Of a stretch of 64,000 nt of DNA, positions 52,351 through 60,972 are shown piece after piece (position 1 is the stretch's first letter; each line of letters starts with the position of its first letter). A program made the translations under genes and the position numbers. The stretch comes from Bin5 sp965218625 (GTDB lineage Bacteria; Chloroflexota; Anaerolineae; Caldilineales; Caldilineaceae), in NCBI GenBank assembly GCA_965218625.1, contig CBDCLG010000023.1, positions 62,001 through 126,000 on the forward strand. The letters are read 5' to 3'. Under the pieces are notes generated by a model. That model ran no database searches, was not told where the DNA came from, and saw nothing but the letters and a program-made list of their open reading frames with translations.

Positions 52351-54559
52351 GAGCGACCTCTCCCAGAAATCCGATGAGCTCAACGCTCAAGAGCCCGACC
52401 AGCACCAGCGCGCCCGCCAGGATCAACATCCCAAACAGCTTCAGGACGCCCACGCCAAGGGTCCGACCCATCGGGTAGTTGTGGACCGTCCGAATCTGCA
52501 CGATCAACAGGACCAGGATCCAGAAGTAAAGCAGGCTCCACAGCGCCTCGTACATGCCCCGCTCCTGCACCGTCATCACGTGGCTGAGCAGCGCGATCGG
52601 CACTGCGAAAACGATGTACGGCACCAGGCATAACGCAGTCGTGCGCGCTACCCCCCGAAAAGTCCCCTCGCCGTCGAACAGCGCCGACACACCGTAGTTC
52701 GAGACCGTCCATAGCAGCCAGGGGACCGCGATGCGCGCCGACTCGAACAGCAGGTTCGAGTCCTCCCAGCGCAGCTCCGGCAGAAGATAGGACGCCACCG
52801 GGCGATAGACGCGCACCCAGTCCAGCACCGAACCGACCGTTGGCGTCGCCCGCATGTGAAAGGCGATCAGCCACAGGCTCACAATGCGCGCGGCCGCGGC
52901 CAGCAAGACCAGCGCGACCACCAGCCACCAGGAACGCCCAAGCGCGACGTTCTCCATCGTTTCGACAGGCCGTCTGACTATCCCCCAGGCCAGCGACAGG
53001 CCGCGTACGAGGAACGAGCTGACCGGGCGCACCGCTCCAAACCGGCCGCCTGCGTCAACAATCTCACCCGGCAATGCGCCATACGCGCCGGCGCCGGGAC
53101 GGGCATCCCCGTTGCGCCTTCTCCCCAGCCGCCGGAACTGGTGCGAAATCGCCGGCGAGACGACTACGCCGGCCATCACCAGGAACATAACCGACACCAG
53201 CCAGCCCATGTTCTGCCGCAGCTGGTCCTGGCGGTGCTCGTAAAAGGCGAGCGCATAGCCAAGCTGGTCGTGCGCCAGCGCATACTCTCGCATCGCCTCC
53301 TGCCAGCGCTCCTGGTGATAGAAGGCCGCCGCCATGCCGCTGTGCGCCAGCTCGTAGTTCGACGCCAACGCCAGCACACCGCGCCAGGCCTCCGCCGCCT
53401 CCGCGTAGCGGCCGTCATACTGCAGCGCGCTCGCCTCGTGCACCAGCCCGGCAAAACGGGTCGGCCTCAACACGTAGATAACCGAACGCGCCGCGTCCAG
53501 GATGTAGAGATAGCCGCGGCTGTCGACCTCGATCTCGCTCGGCAGCCCGAACTCCACCCGCCCGATCCCCATCCGTCCGAACGCCATCAGCAGGTTGCGG
53601 TCCTGGTCATACTGATAGACGCGCCCGCTGCCCTGGTCCAGCACCGTTACCGTCCCCACCTCGTCCACCGTCACCGATCCGAAGCGGTGCGGCGGCTCCC
53701 ACCCGCGGCGCTTCTCCCCGAAGATTCGGTTCTTGTACAGCTTCCTCTCCAGGCTCTTCTCTACGAAGATATTGACACCGACCGGGCTAAGCTTTTGCAC
53801 CTGTCGCGACGACTCGCCGCCTACCGAGGTATAGATGAACCCATCATTGCCCAAATACATGTCCGAGTGCGCCGTCGGCGTCGAGAGAAGGATCTTCTCC
53901 TTCTGCTCCTCCGTCGCCAGGTACCGGGCCCACAGCCAGCGCAGGCTGAAAGCCTTGCGGTTCGAGCCGAAAAAGCCCCGAAAACGGTTCTGCTGGTCCA
54001 TCACGATCATACCGGCGCCCGTGCCCTCAAGATAGTAGATGTACCCCCGCTTGTCGATAAGCACCTTGCTCGGCGCCGCCGCATTGATGCCGGTCAGCAC
54101 ATCGCTCTGCGGCGCGCCAAACTCCTGCAGCGTCTCCCCTTCCTCGGTGATATTCAGAATGCGCGCGTTCCCGGTGTCCGCAATCCACAACGTGCCGTCG
54201 CCGGGATTGCGAAAGATGCCCTGGGGCCGGTCGAATCCAATCTCCTCGCCGAGGATGCGAACGATCTCGCCATCCACGCCCAGCTCGATGATGCGGTTGT
54301 TTCCCGTGTCCGCAATGTACAGGTGCCCGTTTTCCCGGTTCATGTACATATCGCGCGGGGTCGACAGATCGTCCGGGTCGGCGGCGAACTTGTCTATAAC
54401 ATGGTCGAGAATGTAGGGATCGGGAATCGGAAGCTGGCGGCCGGCGTGGTCGACTGTGTAGCTGCGGTACTGTTCGATCGTCTCCTGCCCGCGTGCCGTG
54501 CCCGCGCCGGCCAGGAGCAGTGTACAGATCAGCAGGACCAGACGGTGAGTTCGTTTCAT
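52325..54559 (-). CDS. NHL-repeat/Yip1-domain membrane protein
   Basis: From the ATG at 54559 the protein has 744 residues: signal peptide (1-25), an NHL propeller of at least five blades (HLYIADTGNNRIIELG, TLWIADTGNARILNI, TVTVLDQGSGRVYQYD, YLYILDAARSVIYVL), a TPR-like helical stretch (YAEAAEAWRGVLALASNYEL), a membrane helix (WLVSVMFLVMAGVVVS), and a C-terminal Yip1-type block of four or five membrane helices. It looks like a surface sensor or scaffold tethered to a membrane domain. Its position between the Tat binding protein and DUF5696 gene ties it to this uptake system. The exact role is unknown. Confidence 0.82.
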   Translation of the reverse strand: MKRTHRLVLLICTLLLAGAGTARGQETIEQYRSYTVDHAGRQLPIPDPYILDHVIDKFAADPDDLSTPRDMYMNRENGHLYIADTGNNRIIELGVDGEIVRILGEEIGFDRPQGIFRNPGDGTLWIADTGNARILNITEEGETLQEFGAPQSDVLTGINAAAPSKVLIDKRGYIYYLEGTGAGMIVMDQQNRFRGFFGSNRKAFSLRWLWARYLATEEQKEKILLSTPTAHSDMYLGNDGFIYTSVGGESSRQVQKLSPVGVNIFVEKSLERKLYKNRIFGEKRRGWEPPHRFGSVTVDEVGTVTVLDQGSGRVYQYDQDRNLLMAFGRMGIGRVEFGLPSEIEVDSRGYLYILDAARSVIYVLRPTRFAGLVHEASALQYDGRYAEAAEAWRGVLALASNYELAHSGMAAAFYHQERWQEAMREYALAHDQLGYALAFYEHRQDQLRQNMGWLVSVMFLVMAGVVVSPAISHQFRRLGRRRNGDARPGAGAYGALPGEIVDAGGRFGAVRPVSSFLVRGLSLAWGIVRRPVETMENVALGRSWWLVVALVLLAAAARIVSLWLIAFHMRATPTVGSVLDWVRVYRPVASYLLPELRWEDSNLLFESARIAVPWLLWTVSNYGVSALFDGEGTFRGVARTTALCLVPYIVFAVPIALLSHVMTVQERGMYEALWSLLYFWILVLLIVQIRTVHNYPMGRTLGVGVLKLFGMLILAGALVLVGLLSVELIGFLGEVALEILRIVI

Positions 54560-54723
54560 GCCGCCAATCGGGAGGGGCGCCCCTCTACACCTGGAGCGCT
54601 GTCGAATTGCTATCACGCCGGCGCGAGGGTACGGTTTGAAACGCGTCAACAACGCCAGAGGCTTCGCCGAAGCGAAAGGCCGACTGCTTCCGGAAAGACA
54701 AAAGCGTGAATTCAAATGTTATA

Positions 54724-54760
54724 GGGAGCGGGAGACGGGGTTCGCCCTGTCCCCGCTCCC
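54724..54760 (-). promoter_or_regulatory. Strong hairpin between binding-protein and NHL genes
   Basis: GGGAGCGG (54724 onward) pairs with CCGCTCCC (up to 54760) in a long GC stem with one bulge, 37 bases after the binding-protein stop. No U-run follows on the minus strand. Such hairpins often protect the 3' end of a highly expressed binding-protein mRNA or attenuate downstream genes. Confidence 0.5.
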
Positions 54761-54796
54761 CCATACCGGGCTTCAAAAGCCGGTGCGCCCCGGCTA

Positions 54797-56260
54797 TCAC
54801 TCAAGGCCGGCAGCCTCGCGCAGTTCAGCGCGAACCCTGGTTGCTTCTGACTGCCACTCCTCGGCCAGCTGCTGGGGTGTGATCCGGCCATCGAAGATAT
54901 GACCCACTCCGCCCTCGCTGCAGCGCTCTTCGCCGCCGTATCTCGAGCCGCAACGGGCCTCGATCCAGTGCATCATATCGCCGTCCATCCAATCCCAGCC
55001 GGAGAAGGTAGGCGGATACTTGATGTCTCTGCGGTAATTCGCCACCGAGACGGCGCCCGAATTGTCCTTGGCCGCCAGCTCATCCAGCCACGGGTCGTCT
55101 CCGAAACTATTCAGCGCCGAAGGAGGTCCGGCAATTGTCATGATGGCCCGGGCGATTTCCGGCTGAAGCTGCATCGACGCCAACTCGAAGGCCGCTGCGT
55201 GGTTCTCCGGAGGGCTGGTCGCGACAATGCCCGCGCCCCATGTGCCCTCGTAACCGTACTCGTGAGACCCCGGTGCCATTCCCGGCATCTCCGAGAACCC
55301 GATCAGATCCACCATGTCGTGCATATCGCTGTCGTAGGCAATCAGGATCGGCCAGGTGAAATGCTGCGCCGCGACCACGCCTTCAAAGAGCCTTTCGTTG
55401 CGCGGCACCTCGGGCGTGTTTGCCCTGTCATAGCTGATGCCGTACGTGTAAACCGGGTCCATGTAAAGGGTCTGAATGGTGTTGACCAACTCCTGGGTAT
55501 TCAGGGTGAACTGAGCGGAGCCTTCGTCCCACCAGTGCGAACCCTGGTCCAGAATTCCGCCAAGTGCGGGAAATCCCGACCAGCCAGGGCCAATGTGGTC
55601 CCAGCCCCAACGAGTAATGTTGCCGCTGGCATCCTGGACCTGGAGCTTGCTTACCCACTCCCACAGCTCGGTATGGCTCTCGAATGCGTCGTGCGTGGGA
55701 GGATGCGATATGCCGGCTTCGTCGAGAAAGTCCTTGCGGTAGATGAAGAAACCATTGGGAACGCCGTTATGCCAGAACGGGATCTTCTTGACGTCGCCGA
55801 AGAAGGTAAGCGCCTGGGCGTCAGCCGAGATGAAATCGTCCATGCTGAATGGAGCGGCGTCCACTAGGTCGTTCAACGTCAGGTAGGCGCCTTCGATGTA
55901 GAGGGCGGCCGACATCTTGCCCATGTCGTGGACGACGTCGGGCGGCGTACCGGCCGCAATCGCGGGAATCAGTGTTTCGCGGATCGGCCACTGCGCCTCC
56001 TGCAGTGTGCCGTTGTGGCCCGTCTGCTCCATGAAGGTGTCAACGATCAGATTGTTGAACTCCGGCCATCCAGTCCCCTTCAAGCTCAGAAGGGTCAGAT
56101 CGAGCGCCTCTTCCATCGCATCGCCTTCGTCGGCGGCGCCGGTGTCGGCGGTGTCGGCTGGCGCCGGCGCGGGTGCAGCGCATGCGGCAAGGGCTATCGC
56201 TCCGGTCGCCGCCGCGCCCAACTGCAAGAACTGCCGTCTACTCACCTCTCTGCGTTCCAT
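54797..56260 (-). CDS. Tat-exported sugar-binding lipoprotein
   Basis: From the ATG at 56260 (AAGGAG eight bases upstream) the product has 487 residues. The N-terminus is a Tat signal, SRRQFLQLG (Arg8-Arg9), ending in a lipobox LAAC (Cys27) and a Pro/Ala/Asp/Thr linker. The mature domain is the family-1 solute-binding fold: GTPPDVVHDMGKM, PFWHNGVPNGFFIYRKDFLD, and aromatic-rich stretches (GWSGFPALGGILDQGSHWWD) suited to sugar stacking. It is probably the binding protein of permease pair 1, although the pair lies beyond two other genes. Confidence 0.88.
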   Translation of the reverse strand: MERREVSRRQFLQLGAAATGAIALAACAAPAPAPADTADTGAADEGDAMEEALDLTLLSLKGTGWPEFNNLIVDTFMEQTGHNGTLQEAQWPIRETLIPAIAAGTPPDVVHDMGKMSAALYIEGAYLTLNDLVDAAPFSMDDFISADAQALTFFGDVKKIPFWHNGVPNGFFIYRKDFLDEAGISHPPTHDAFESHTELWEWVSKLQVQDASGNITRWGWDHIGPGWSGFPALGGILDQGSHWWDEGSAQFTLNTQELVNTIQTLYMDPVYTYGISYDRANTPEVPRNERLFEGVVAAQHFTWPILIAYDSDMHDMVDLIGFSEMPGMAPGSHEYGYEGTWGAGIVATSPPENHAAAFELASMQLQPEIARAIMTIAGPPSALNSFGDDPWLDELAAKDNSGAVSVANYRRDIKYPPTFSGWDWMDGDMMHWIEARCGSRYGGEERCSEGGVGHIFDGRITPQQLAEEWQSEATRVRAELREAAGLE

Positions 56261-56445
56261 CGATAATTCTCCTTTTCTCACTGTGGACTCCTCAGAGATG
56301 GACTGATCAGTATTGGTCGCTTCCCCTCCTTTCCTTGCGATGGCGGCCGCAATGCGGCCCGCCTAACGTTCGGTGTTGTGTTGCTGTGGATGGCAGAACC
56401 TATGAGCGTCGGATGCTTTTGCTCGGTTGCACGGCGCCGCCCGGT

Positions 56446-57264
56446 TCAGGGCTCGACCACGCCGGGCGCGTCAAAGTAGCCGATCTCCCGCAGCCGGTCG
56501 ATCCACAGCTGCCGGTCCGGGCTATCCGACGGGTTCGACACCCACCACTTCGAATAGAGAAACTGTTGCTTGGTCTTGAATTTCCGGATCGAAGACTCCG
56601 GCGATCGCTTGCTCTGCCGCTGCAGCGCCGCCAGCTCATCCCCGTTCTTGGGATTGTTGTAATAGACCAGCGTACACATCTTGCGGTCCTCGCTGCCGCC
56701 GTAAGACGCGTGCCACAACCGCAGGTCGAAAGCCACCACGTCGCCCGGCTCCGATGCCAGCACGGCGCAGGGCACCTCCGACAGCGCATGCTTCTCCACG
56801 CCCGCGCGAAACTCGTCGATCTCAGACAGCCGGTGCGTCCCGGGAATCACCCGCAGCGCGCCGCTCTCCGCGTCAACCGGCTCCAGGTAGAAGGCAAACT
56901 TCACCCCGTACTGGTGGACCGAGCCCGTGTCCGGATGCCAGCGCGTGTTGCCCGTGTAGCGGTTGCCGTCCGTGTTCATGCCGAGCACGTCGTCCCCGTA
57001 CAGCTGCCGTGCGATCGTCAGAAACCGCCTGTCTTCCAGCATGCTGCCAAAAAACGGCGTGTCTTCGTCCAGCAGTGGCGCCCAGTAGCGCCGGCTGCCG
57101 TCGTACGGCTGACCCGGATACTGCTCATCCATTTTGTAGTCGAACTCGCGCTGGATCGTCTCCAGCTCCTGTGCCGTGAAAAATCCCTTAAACACCTGGT
57201 AGCCGAAGGTCTTGAAAAAGAGGACCTGATCGTCATCCAGCGGGACTGAAAAAGCCGCACCCAT
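56446..57264 (-). CDS. Phytanoyl-CoA dioxygenase-family protein 2
   Basis: From the ATG at 57264 (GGAGGAG upstream) the product has 272 residues. The Fe(II) ligands are His and Asp in TRWHPDT and the distal His in LRLWHASYGGSEDRKM, whose following Arg would bind 2-oxoglutarate. KFAFYLEPVDAESGALRVIP is the typical core strand. It is a close paralogue of PhyH 3 at 61514 over nearly its whole length, including the C-terminal WIDRLREIGYFD. It is the first gene of the twelve-gene minus-strand run. Hydroxylation of an unknown small molecule is the expected activity. Confidence 0.88.
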   Translation of the reverse strand: MGAAFSVPLDDDQVLFFKTFGYQVFKGFFTAQELETIQREFDYKMDEQYPGQPYDGSRRYWAPLLDEDTPFFGSMLEDRRFLTIARQLYGDDVLGMNTDGNRYTGNTRWHPDTGSVHQYGVKFAFYLEPVDAESGALRVIPGTHRLSEIDEFRAGVEKHALSEVPCAVLASEPGDVVAFDLRLWHASYGGSEDRKMCTLVYYNNPKNGDELAALQRQSKRSPESSIRKFKTKQQFLYSKWWVSNPSDSPDRQLWIDRLREIGYFDAPGVVEP

Positions 57265-57305
57265 GGTCAATTCTCCTCCCGGATCTGATAGTACAAGGCA
57301 AGGGC

Positions 57306-57334
57306 ATCCTACCACAACGAAAGTGGCCGGGCAA
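57306..57334 (-). promoter_or_regulatory. Candidate promoter for the PhyH 2/sugar-uptake run
   Basis: On the minus strand TTGCCC (57329-57334), 17-base spacer, TAGGAT (57306-57311), each matching four of six consensus positions. The start would be near 57298, about 35 bases before the PhyH 2 ATG. Confidence 0.4.
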
Positions 57335-57448
57335 CCTGCGAAAATCTTTCAGTTTTGTCCACTTTTTTTGCGTTTGGCCAGGGTTGACCAAGAGAAGATG
57401 GCGTCACCACCGTGACTCCATGAACGTTCGGAGACACCTCTGAATGGG

Positions 57449-57471
57449 CTGTCAGGCAACTTCCCTGACAG
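57449..57471. repeat. 8-bp perfect inverted repeat downstream of the MFS gene
   Basis: CTGTCAGG (57449-57456) and CCTGACAG (57464-57471) around a 7-base loop. A partly overlapping alternative pairing uses TTGCCCGACAGCAGCCC further right. No T-run follows on either strand, so operator or RNA structure are both possible. Confidence 0.4.
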
Positions 57472-57590
57472 GCAGTTAACTTGCCCGACAGCAGCCCCCA
57501 AACAGAACCCGAGAAAATATCTGAGCGCGTTTAATAAGCGCCCTTCGTGTCAAATCGTGTCCATTCGTGGGTCGAATAAGGTGCCGCGCC

Positions 57591-58862
57591 TCAGCCCGGG
57601 ACCTTACGCGGCGCCCGCGAGATGCCCACCAGCACCGCCGCCACCAGGTAGACGGCGATGATCGCGCCGAAGGCCGCGCTGTAGGTCCCCTGCAGGTCGT
57701 AGCCGACGCCGACCAGCACCGGCCCGATTATGGGGCCGACGTTCATAAGCGGCAGGCTGAAGCCGCGGATCGCGCCGATGTGGGCGCGGCCGAAGTATCC
57801 GGCCCAGAGAGACTCGCCGATCGGGATCGTACCGCCGAACCCGAATCCGTAGCAGAAGAATCCGCCGAACAGAAGAATGCCGGCGAAGTTGCCGCCTGCC
57901 GCCGCGCCGCCCAGCGAAGCGGAGAGCAGCATCATCGCCACGCCGCTGGCTCCGAGCGAGAAGGCGACGGCGGCCAGCCGGCGCGCCGGGTACCGTTGCA
58001 GGCAGTAGCCCCAGACCGCTTTCGAAAGCAGGTTGCCCAGCCCGTTGACCGCCAGCGCAAGCGAGGCAGCCGTGCGCGTGAAATTGGCGTCGGTGGCGAA
58101 AGGCACGGCGTGGACCAGCACCGAGGAGAGCGCGGTCCAGTTCAGGCCGTAACCGGCGAGCAGCAGCCAGAATCCTGAAGTGCGCACCGCCTGCGCCCTG
58201 GTGAGGGAGGGTGTCTCCTCCGCGCCCGGCCGTTCGCCCTTCTCGCCGCTTCCGCCGGCGTCCCCGTCGGGCCGCAGCCCCGCGTCCTCGGGCGAGCGCC
58301 GCAGGAGGAATGCGACCGGCACGACGATCGCGAGCACGAACAACGCCTGGAAGAAATAACCGTTGCGCCAGCCCCACGTATCGACCGCAAGCGTCATCGC
58401 ATATGGCGCGATCAGCCCGCCCAGCGAGATGCCGCTCGAACCGATCGCCAGCGCCCAGCCGCGGCGGCGTATGAACCACTTGTTGATCACGGTGTTGACG
58501 ACGAACGGACCGAACAGTGTCCAGCCGATCAGCCCGGCGTAGACGTTCAGCGACAAGAACAGCCACAAGCTCGATTGCCGCCCCATCCCATACAGGCACA
58601 GCGCCGTGACCAGCGCGCCGCCAAGAACAGGCAGCCGCGCACCGTAGCGGTCGACCATGCCTCCTATCACGACACCCGCCAGCGCGCCCGACACCAGCGT
58701 CAGCGATGATCCCAGCGTGAACTGCCACACCTGCCAGCCCAGCTCCTCCACCACTGGGCGCAGAAACACGCTGACCGCCGCCGCGCTGACGCTCATATGT
58801 ATGAACTGCAGCAAGACCGCAGCCACAACGATCCACCAGCCGTAGTAAATGCGTGGAGCCAC
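57591..58862 (-). CDS. Major facilitator superfamily transporter
   Basis: The 423-residue protein has twelve predicted membrane segments, starting RIYYGWWIVVAAVLLQFIHM, the opening typical of the oxalate/formate- and monocarboxylate-type MFS branch. The loop GGMVDRYGARLP corresponds to the signature between helices 2 and 3, and a charged central loop (DGDAGGSGEKGERPGAEE) separates the halves. Organic-acid transport is the family tendency; the actual substrate is unknown. Its neighbour PhyH 2 lies on the same strand about 330 bases downstream. Confidence 0.9.
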   Translation of the reverse strand: MAPRIYYGWWIVVAAVLLQFIHMSVSAAAVSVFLRPVVEELGWQVWQFTLGSSLTLVSGALAGVVIGGMVDRYGARLPVLGGALVTALCLYGMGRQSSLWLFLSLNVYAGLIGWTLFGPFVVNTVINKWFIRRRGWALAIGSSGISLGGLIAPYAMTLAVDTWGWRNGYFFQALFVLAIVVPVAFLLRRSPEDAGLRPDGDAGGSGEKGERPGAEETPSLTRAQAVRTSGFWLLLAGYGLNWTALSSVLVHAVPFATDANFTRTAASLALAVNGLGNLLSKAVWGYCLQRYPARRLAAVAFSLGASGVAMMLLSASLGGAAAGGNFAGILLFGGFFCYGFGFGGTIPIGESLWAGYFGRAHIGAIRGFSLPLMNVGPIIGPVLVGVGYDLQGTYSAAFGAIIAVYLVAAVLVGISRAPRKVPG

Positions 58863-59040
58863 CTGCCTCTCCTGTCTGCGCGGAATGTTCGCTCGCTCGC
58901 TACCTTTTGTGCCCTACTCACCCTCCGTCTGAATGCCCACCACAACCATTATACCCGACAATCACCATCGTCGCCCGCCTCCCGGCACGCCGGCCCCTGT
59001 CGTCAGGAACCAGGAGCGCAAAGCGAAAGAAGAAAAACGC
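58863..59040. other. Region upstream of the MFS gene
   Basis: No gene is visible. It leads directly into dispersed repeat copy 3 and contains only short unsupported frames. Confidence 0.4.
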
Positions 59041-59275
59041 CAGGACGAAGGTGTCCAATTGGGTCAAGACCCCGCGACACTACTTGATTCGAGCCCAACT
59101 CCGAAAAAGAGACTCTAAACAGTGCAAATCATAGTGCGTGGTCGCGAATTCTTAAGGTTTTCGGCGACTGGAGATCGGTTTTTCCGCCGAATACGAATGA
59201 CAATTGGTAGGGGCACCCCTTGTGGGTGCCCTTTGTCGGTTATCTTGGCGTCCAGATTTAGATGCGATTACCCTG
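59041..59275 (-). repeat. MITE-like dispersed element, copy 3 (inverted)
   Basis: A 235-bp copy in opposite orientation to copies 1 and 2. The end at 59256-59275 matches the left end of copies 1 and 2 at 19 of 20 bases; the other end is diverged. Flanks are ACGC on the left and ACGG on the right, a near-match possibly left from a 4-bp duplication. It sits between the divergent MFS and methyltransferase-HNH genes. Confidence 0.78.
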
Positions 59276-59493
59276 ACGGGAGGCAGGAGTATGTGGGTAT
59301 ATGAGCGTTCCAAATTGGTGCGGGAATTACGAGATTAGTTCCTCCAGCCCTTGCAAAAGGGGTTAGACAGTGGTACATTAGTTCGGCAAGAACGATGGCT
59401 CGTTGCTGGTTTCTCGGGACAGCAGTATAGGCGGGCGTTGTTTTCCATTACCTCAATTGGCGGAAGCGAAGTAGGAAAAGCCAAGGCAAAGAT

Positions 59494-60972
59494 ATGATAG
59501 CAAACTGGAAAAACCGTACGCTTTTTCACGGAGACAATATTGATTTTCTCCGTGCAATGAACAGTGAGACCGTGCACTTGATTGCAACTGATCCTCCCTT
59601 TAAGAAAGGCAAGGACTTTCACGCTACGCCCAACAGCTTAGCGTCCGGAGCCTCCTTTCAAGATAGGTGGGTGTGGGACAAAGATGTTCACGAAGATTGG
59701 GTCGATCAGATTACGGATGATTTTCCAAGAGTAATGAACGTCATTGACGGAAGCAGGAAGTCTTATGGAGACGACATGGGGGCGTTTCTTTGCTTTATGG
59801 CCGTCAGACTGCTTGAAATGCACCGAATTCTGCGGTCCGACGGAAGCCTCTATCTCCACTGCGATCCCACGGCCAGCCACTATTTGAAAGAACTCTTAGA
59901 CGCCATTTTTGGCCACAGGAATTTCCAAAATGAAATTGTGTGGCAGCGAACTACCTCCCACAATGATTCAAAGCGCTATGGAGCAAATGTTGACAAGATT
60001 CTGTTTTACACTAAAGGCAAGAAATGGACATGGAACTCTCAGTATCAGCCGTACACCGAGGAATACAAGAAGCGTTTCAGCCGAAAGGATCCGGATGGAC
60101 GGTTGTGGGACGACGAGAAACTTACCGCAAAGGGGTTGTCTGGAGGCGGGTATGAATATGAGTATAAAGGTGCATTTTCCTTATGGTCTGTACCATTAGC
60201 AACAATGAAGAGACTAGATGCCGAAAACAGGTTGCATTTTACAAATAAAGGGGGTATCAGAACCAAGAAATACCTTGACGAAATGAAAGGCAGGCCGGCT
60301 CAATCTCTCTGGGACGACATAAACCCGCTAAACTCTCAGTCCAAAGAACGTACGGGATATCCAACCCAGAAACCATTGGAACTCTATGAAAGAATGATCA
60401 AGGCGTCTAGTAATGAAGGCGATATTGTGCTTGATCCGTTTGCTGGGTGTGCCACAACCTGTCTTGCTGCTGAACGTTTGAAACGCCAGTGGGTTGGTAT
60501 CGACATATGGCCCGAGGCTAAGAATGTTGTGCTGGACAGGATGAACAAGGAGGGGATGTTGACACCAACTGGCCTCTTTGAAAGCGAAGAATCAAGGCAA
60601 GGATTCCTCTTCGTTGAGGACATGCACTTTACGTCGGCACTGCCTGTTCGAACGGACGATGGCGGGGAGGCTGTCCCATTTTTGAAGACAATCCAAAAGA
60701 TTCAGGAGCCCCCCGGTCCCAAAGTGAGCCGGACCGAAATGTATGAACTCCTGTTGTCCCAGCAAGGCATAAAGTGTTCAGGGTGTGATCGAATTTTTGA
60801 TGACCCGCGATATCTTGAACTCGATCACAATACGCCTCGCTCAAATGGGGGCATAAACCACATCTCGAATAGGATTTTGCTTTGCAGTCCCTGCAATAGA
60901 GTCAAGAGTAACATTTATACTTTGACCGGGCTGCGGAAGGCAAATAAGCAGCGTGGGTACATGTCCAATTAG
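59494..60972 (+). CDS. DNA methyltransferase fused to an HNH endonuclease domain
   Basis: The 492-residue protein has a beta-class amino-methyltransferase: TDPPF (motif IV, residues 32-36) precedes the SAM-binding LDPFAGCATT (motif I, 313-322), with GYPTQKPLELYERMI as motif X. This order and motif fit N6-adenine or N4-cytosine modification. The C-terminal ~70 residues form an HNH zinc domain: Cys428-x2-Cys431, LDH (Asp444, His445), Asn-containing loop, Cys464-x2-Cys467. GC content is clearly below the neighbours, indicating acquisition. It could be a self-contained modification/restriction enzyme. No separate restriction or specificity gene is adjacent. Confidence 0.85.
   Translation: MIANWKNRTLFHGDNIDFLRAMNSETVHLIATDPPFKKGKDFHATPNSLASGASFQDRWVWDKDVHEDWVDQITDDFPRVMNVIDGSRKSYGDDMGAFLCFMAVRLLEMHRILRSDGSLYLHCDPTASHYLKELLDAIFGHRNFQNEIVWQRTTSHNDSKRYGANVDKILFYTKGKKWTWNSQYQPYTEEYKKRFSRKDPDGRLWDDEKLTAKGLSGGGYEYEYKGAFSLWSVPLATMKRLDAENRLHFTNKGGIRTKKYLDEMKGRPAQSLWDDINPLNSQSKERTGYPTQKPLELYERMIKASSNEGDIVLDPFAGCATTCLAAERLKRQWVGIDIWPEAKNVVLDRMNKEGMLTPTGLFESEESRQGFLFVEDMHFTSALPVRTDDGGEAVPFLKTIQKIQEPPGPKVSRTEMYELLLSQQGIKCSGCDRIFDDPRYLELDHNTPRSNGGINHISNRILLCSPCNRVKSNIYTLTGLRKANKQRGYMSN

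Larger units (their letters stand above)
57265..57590. other. Intergenic region between MFS and PhyH 2 genes
   Basis: It contains the PhyH 2 promoter candidate and an 8-bp inverted repeat; nothing in it is coding. Confidence 0.5.

Noticed and set aside
54571..54590. GGGGCGCCCCTC palindrome resembling the repeat-family hairpin
   Set aside because: Only the short GC palindrome is shared; the 20-bp ends and flanking sequence of the dispersed element are absent, so I do not count it as a fourth copy.
57449..57471. Inverted repeat after the MFS gene as an intrinsic terminator
   Set aside because: The stem is good, but no T-run follows on the minus strand; it is reported only as an inverted repeat.
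59335..59622. Minus-strand 95-codon frame overlapping the start of the methyltransferase-HNH gene
   Set aside because: No ribosome binding site or recognisable domain, and it overlaps a gene with strong motif support.
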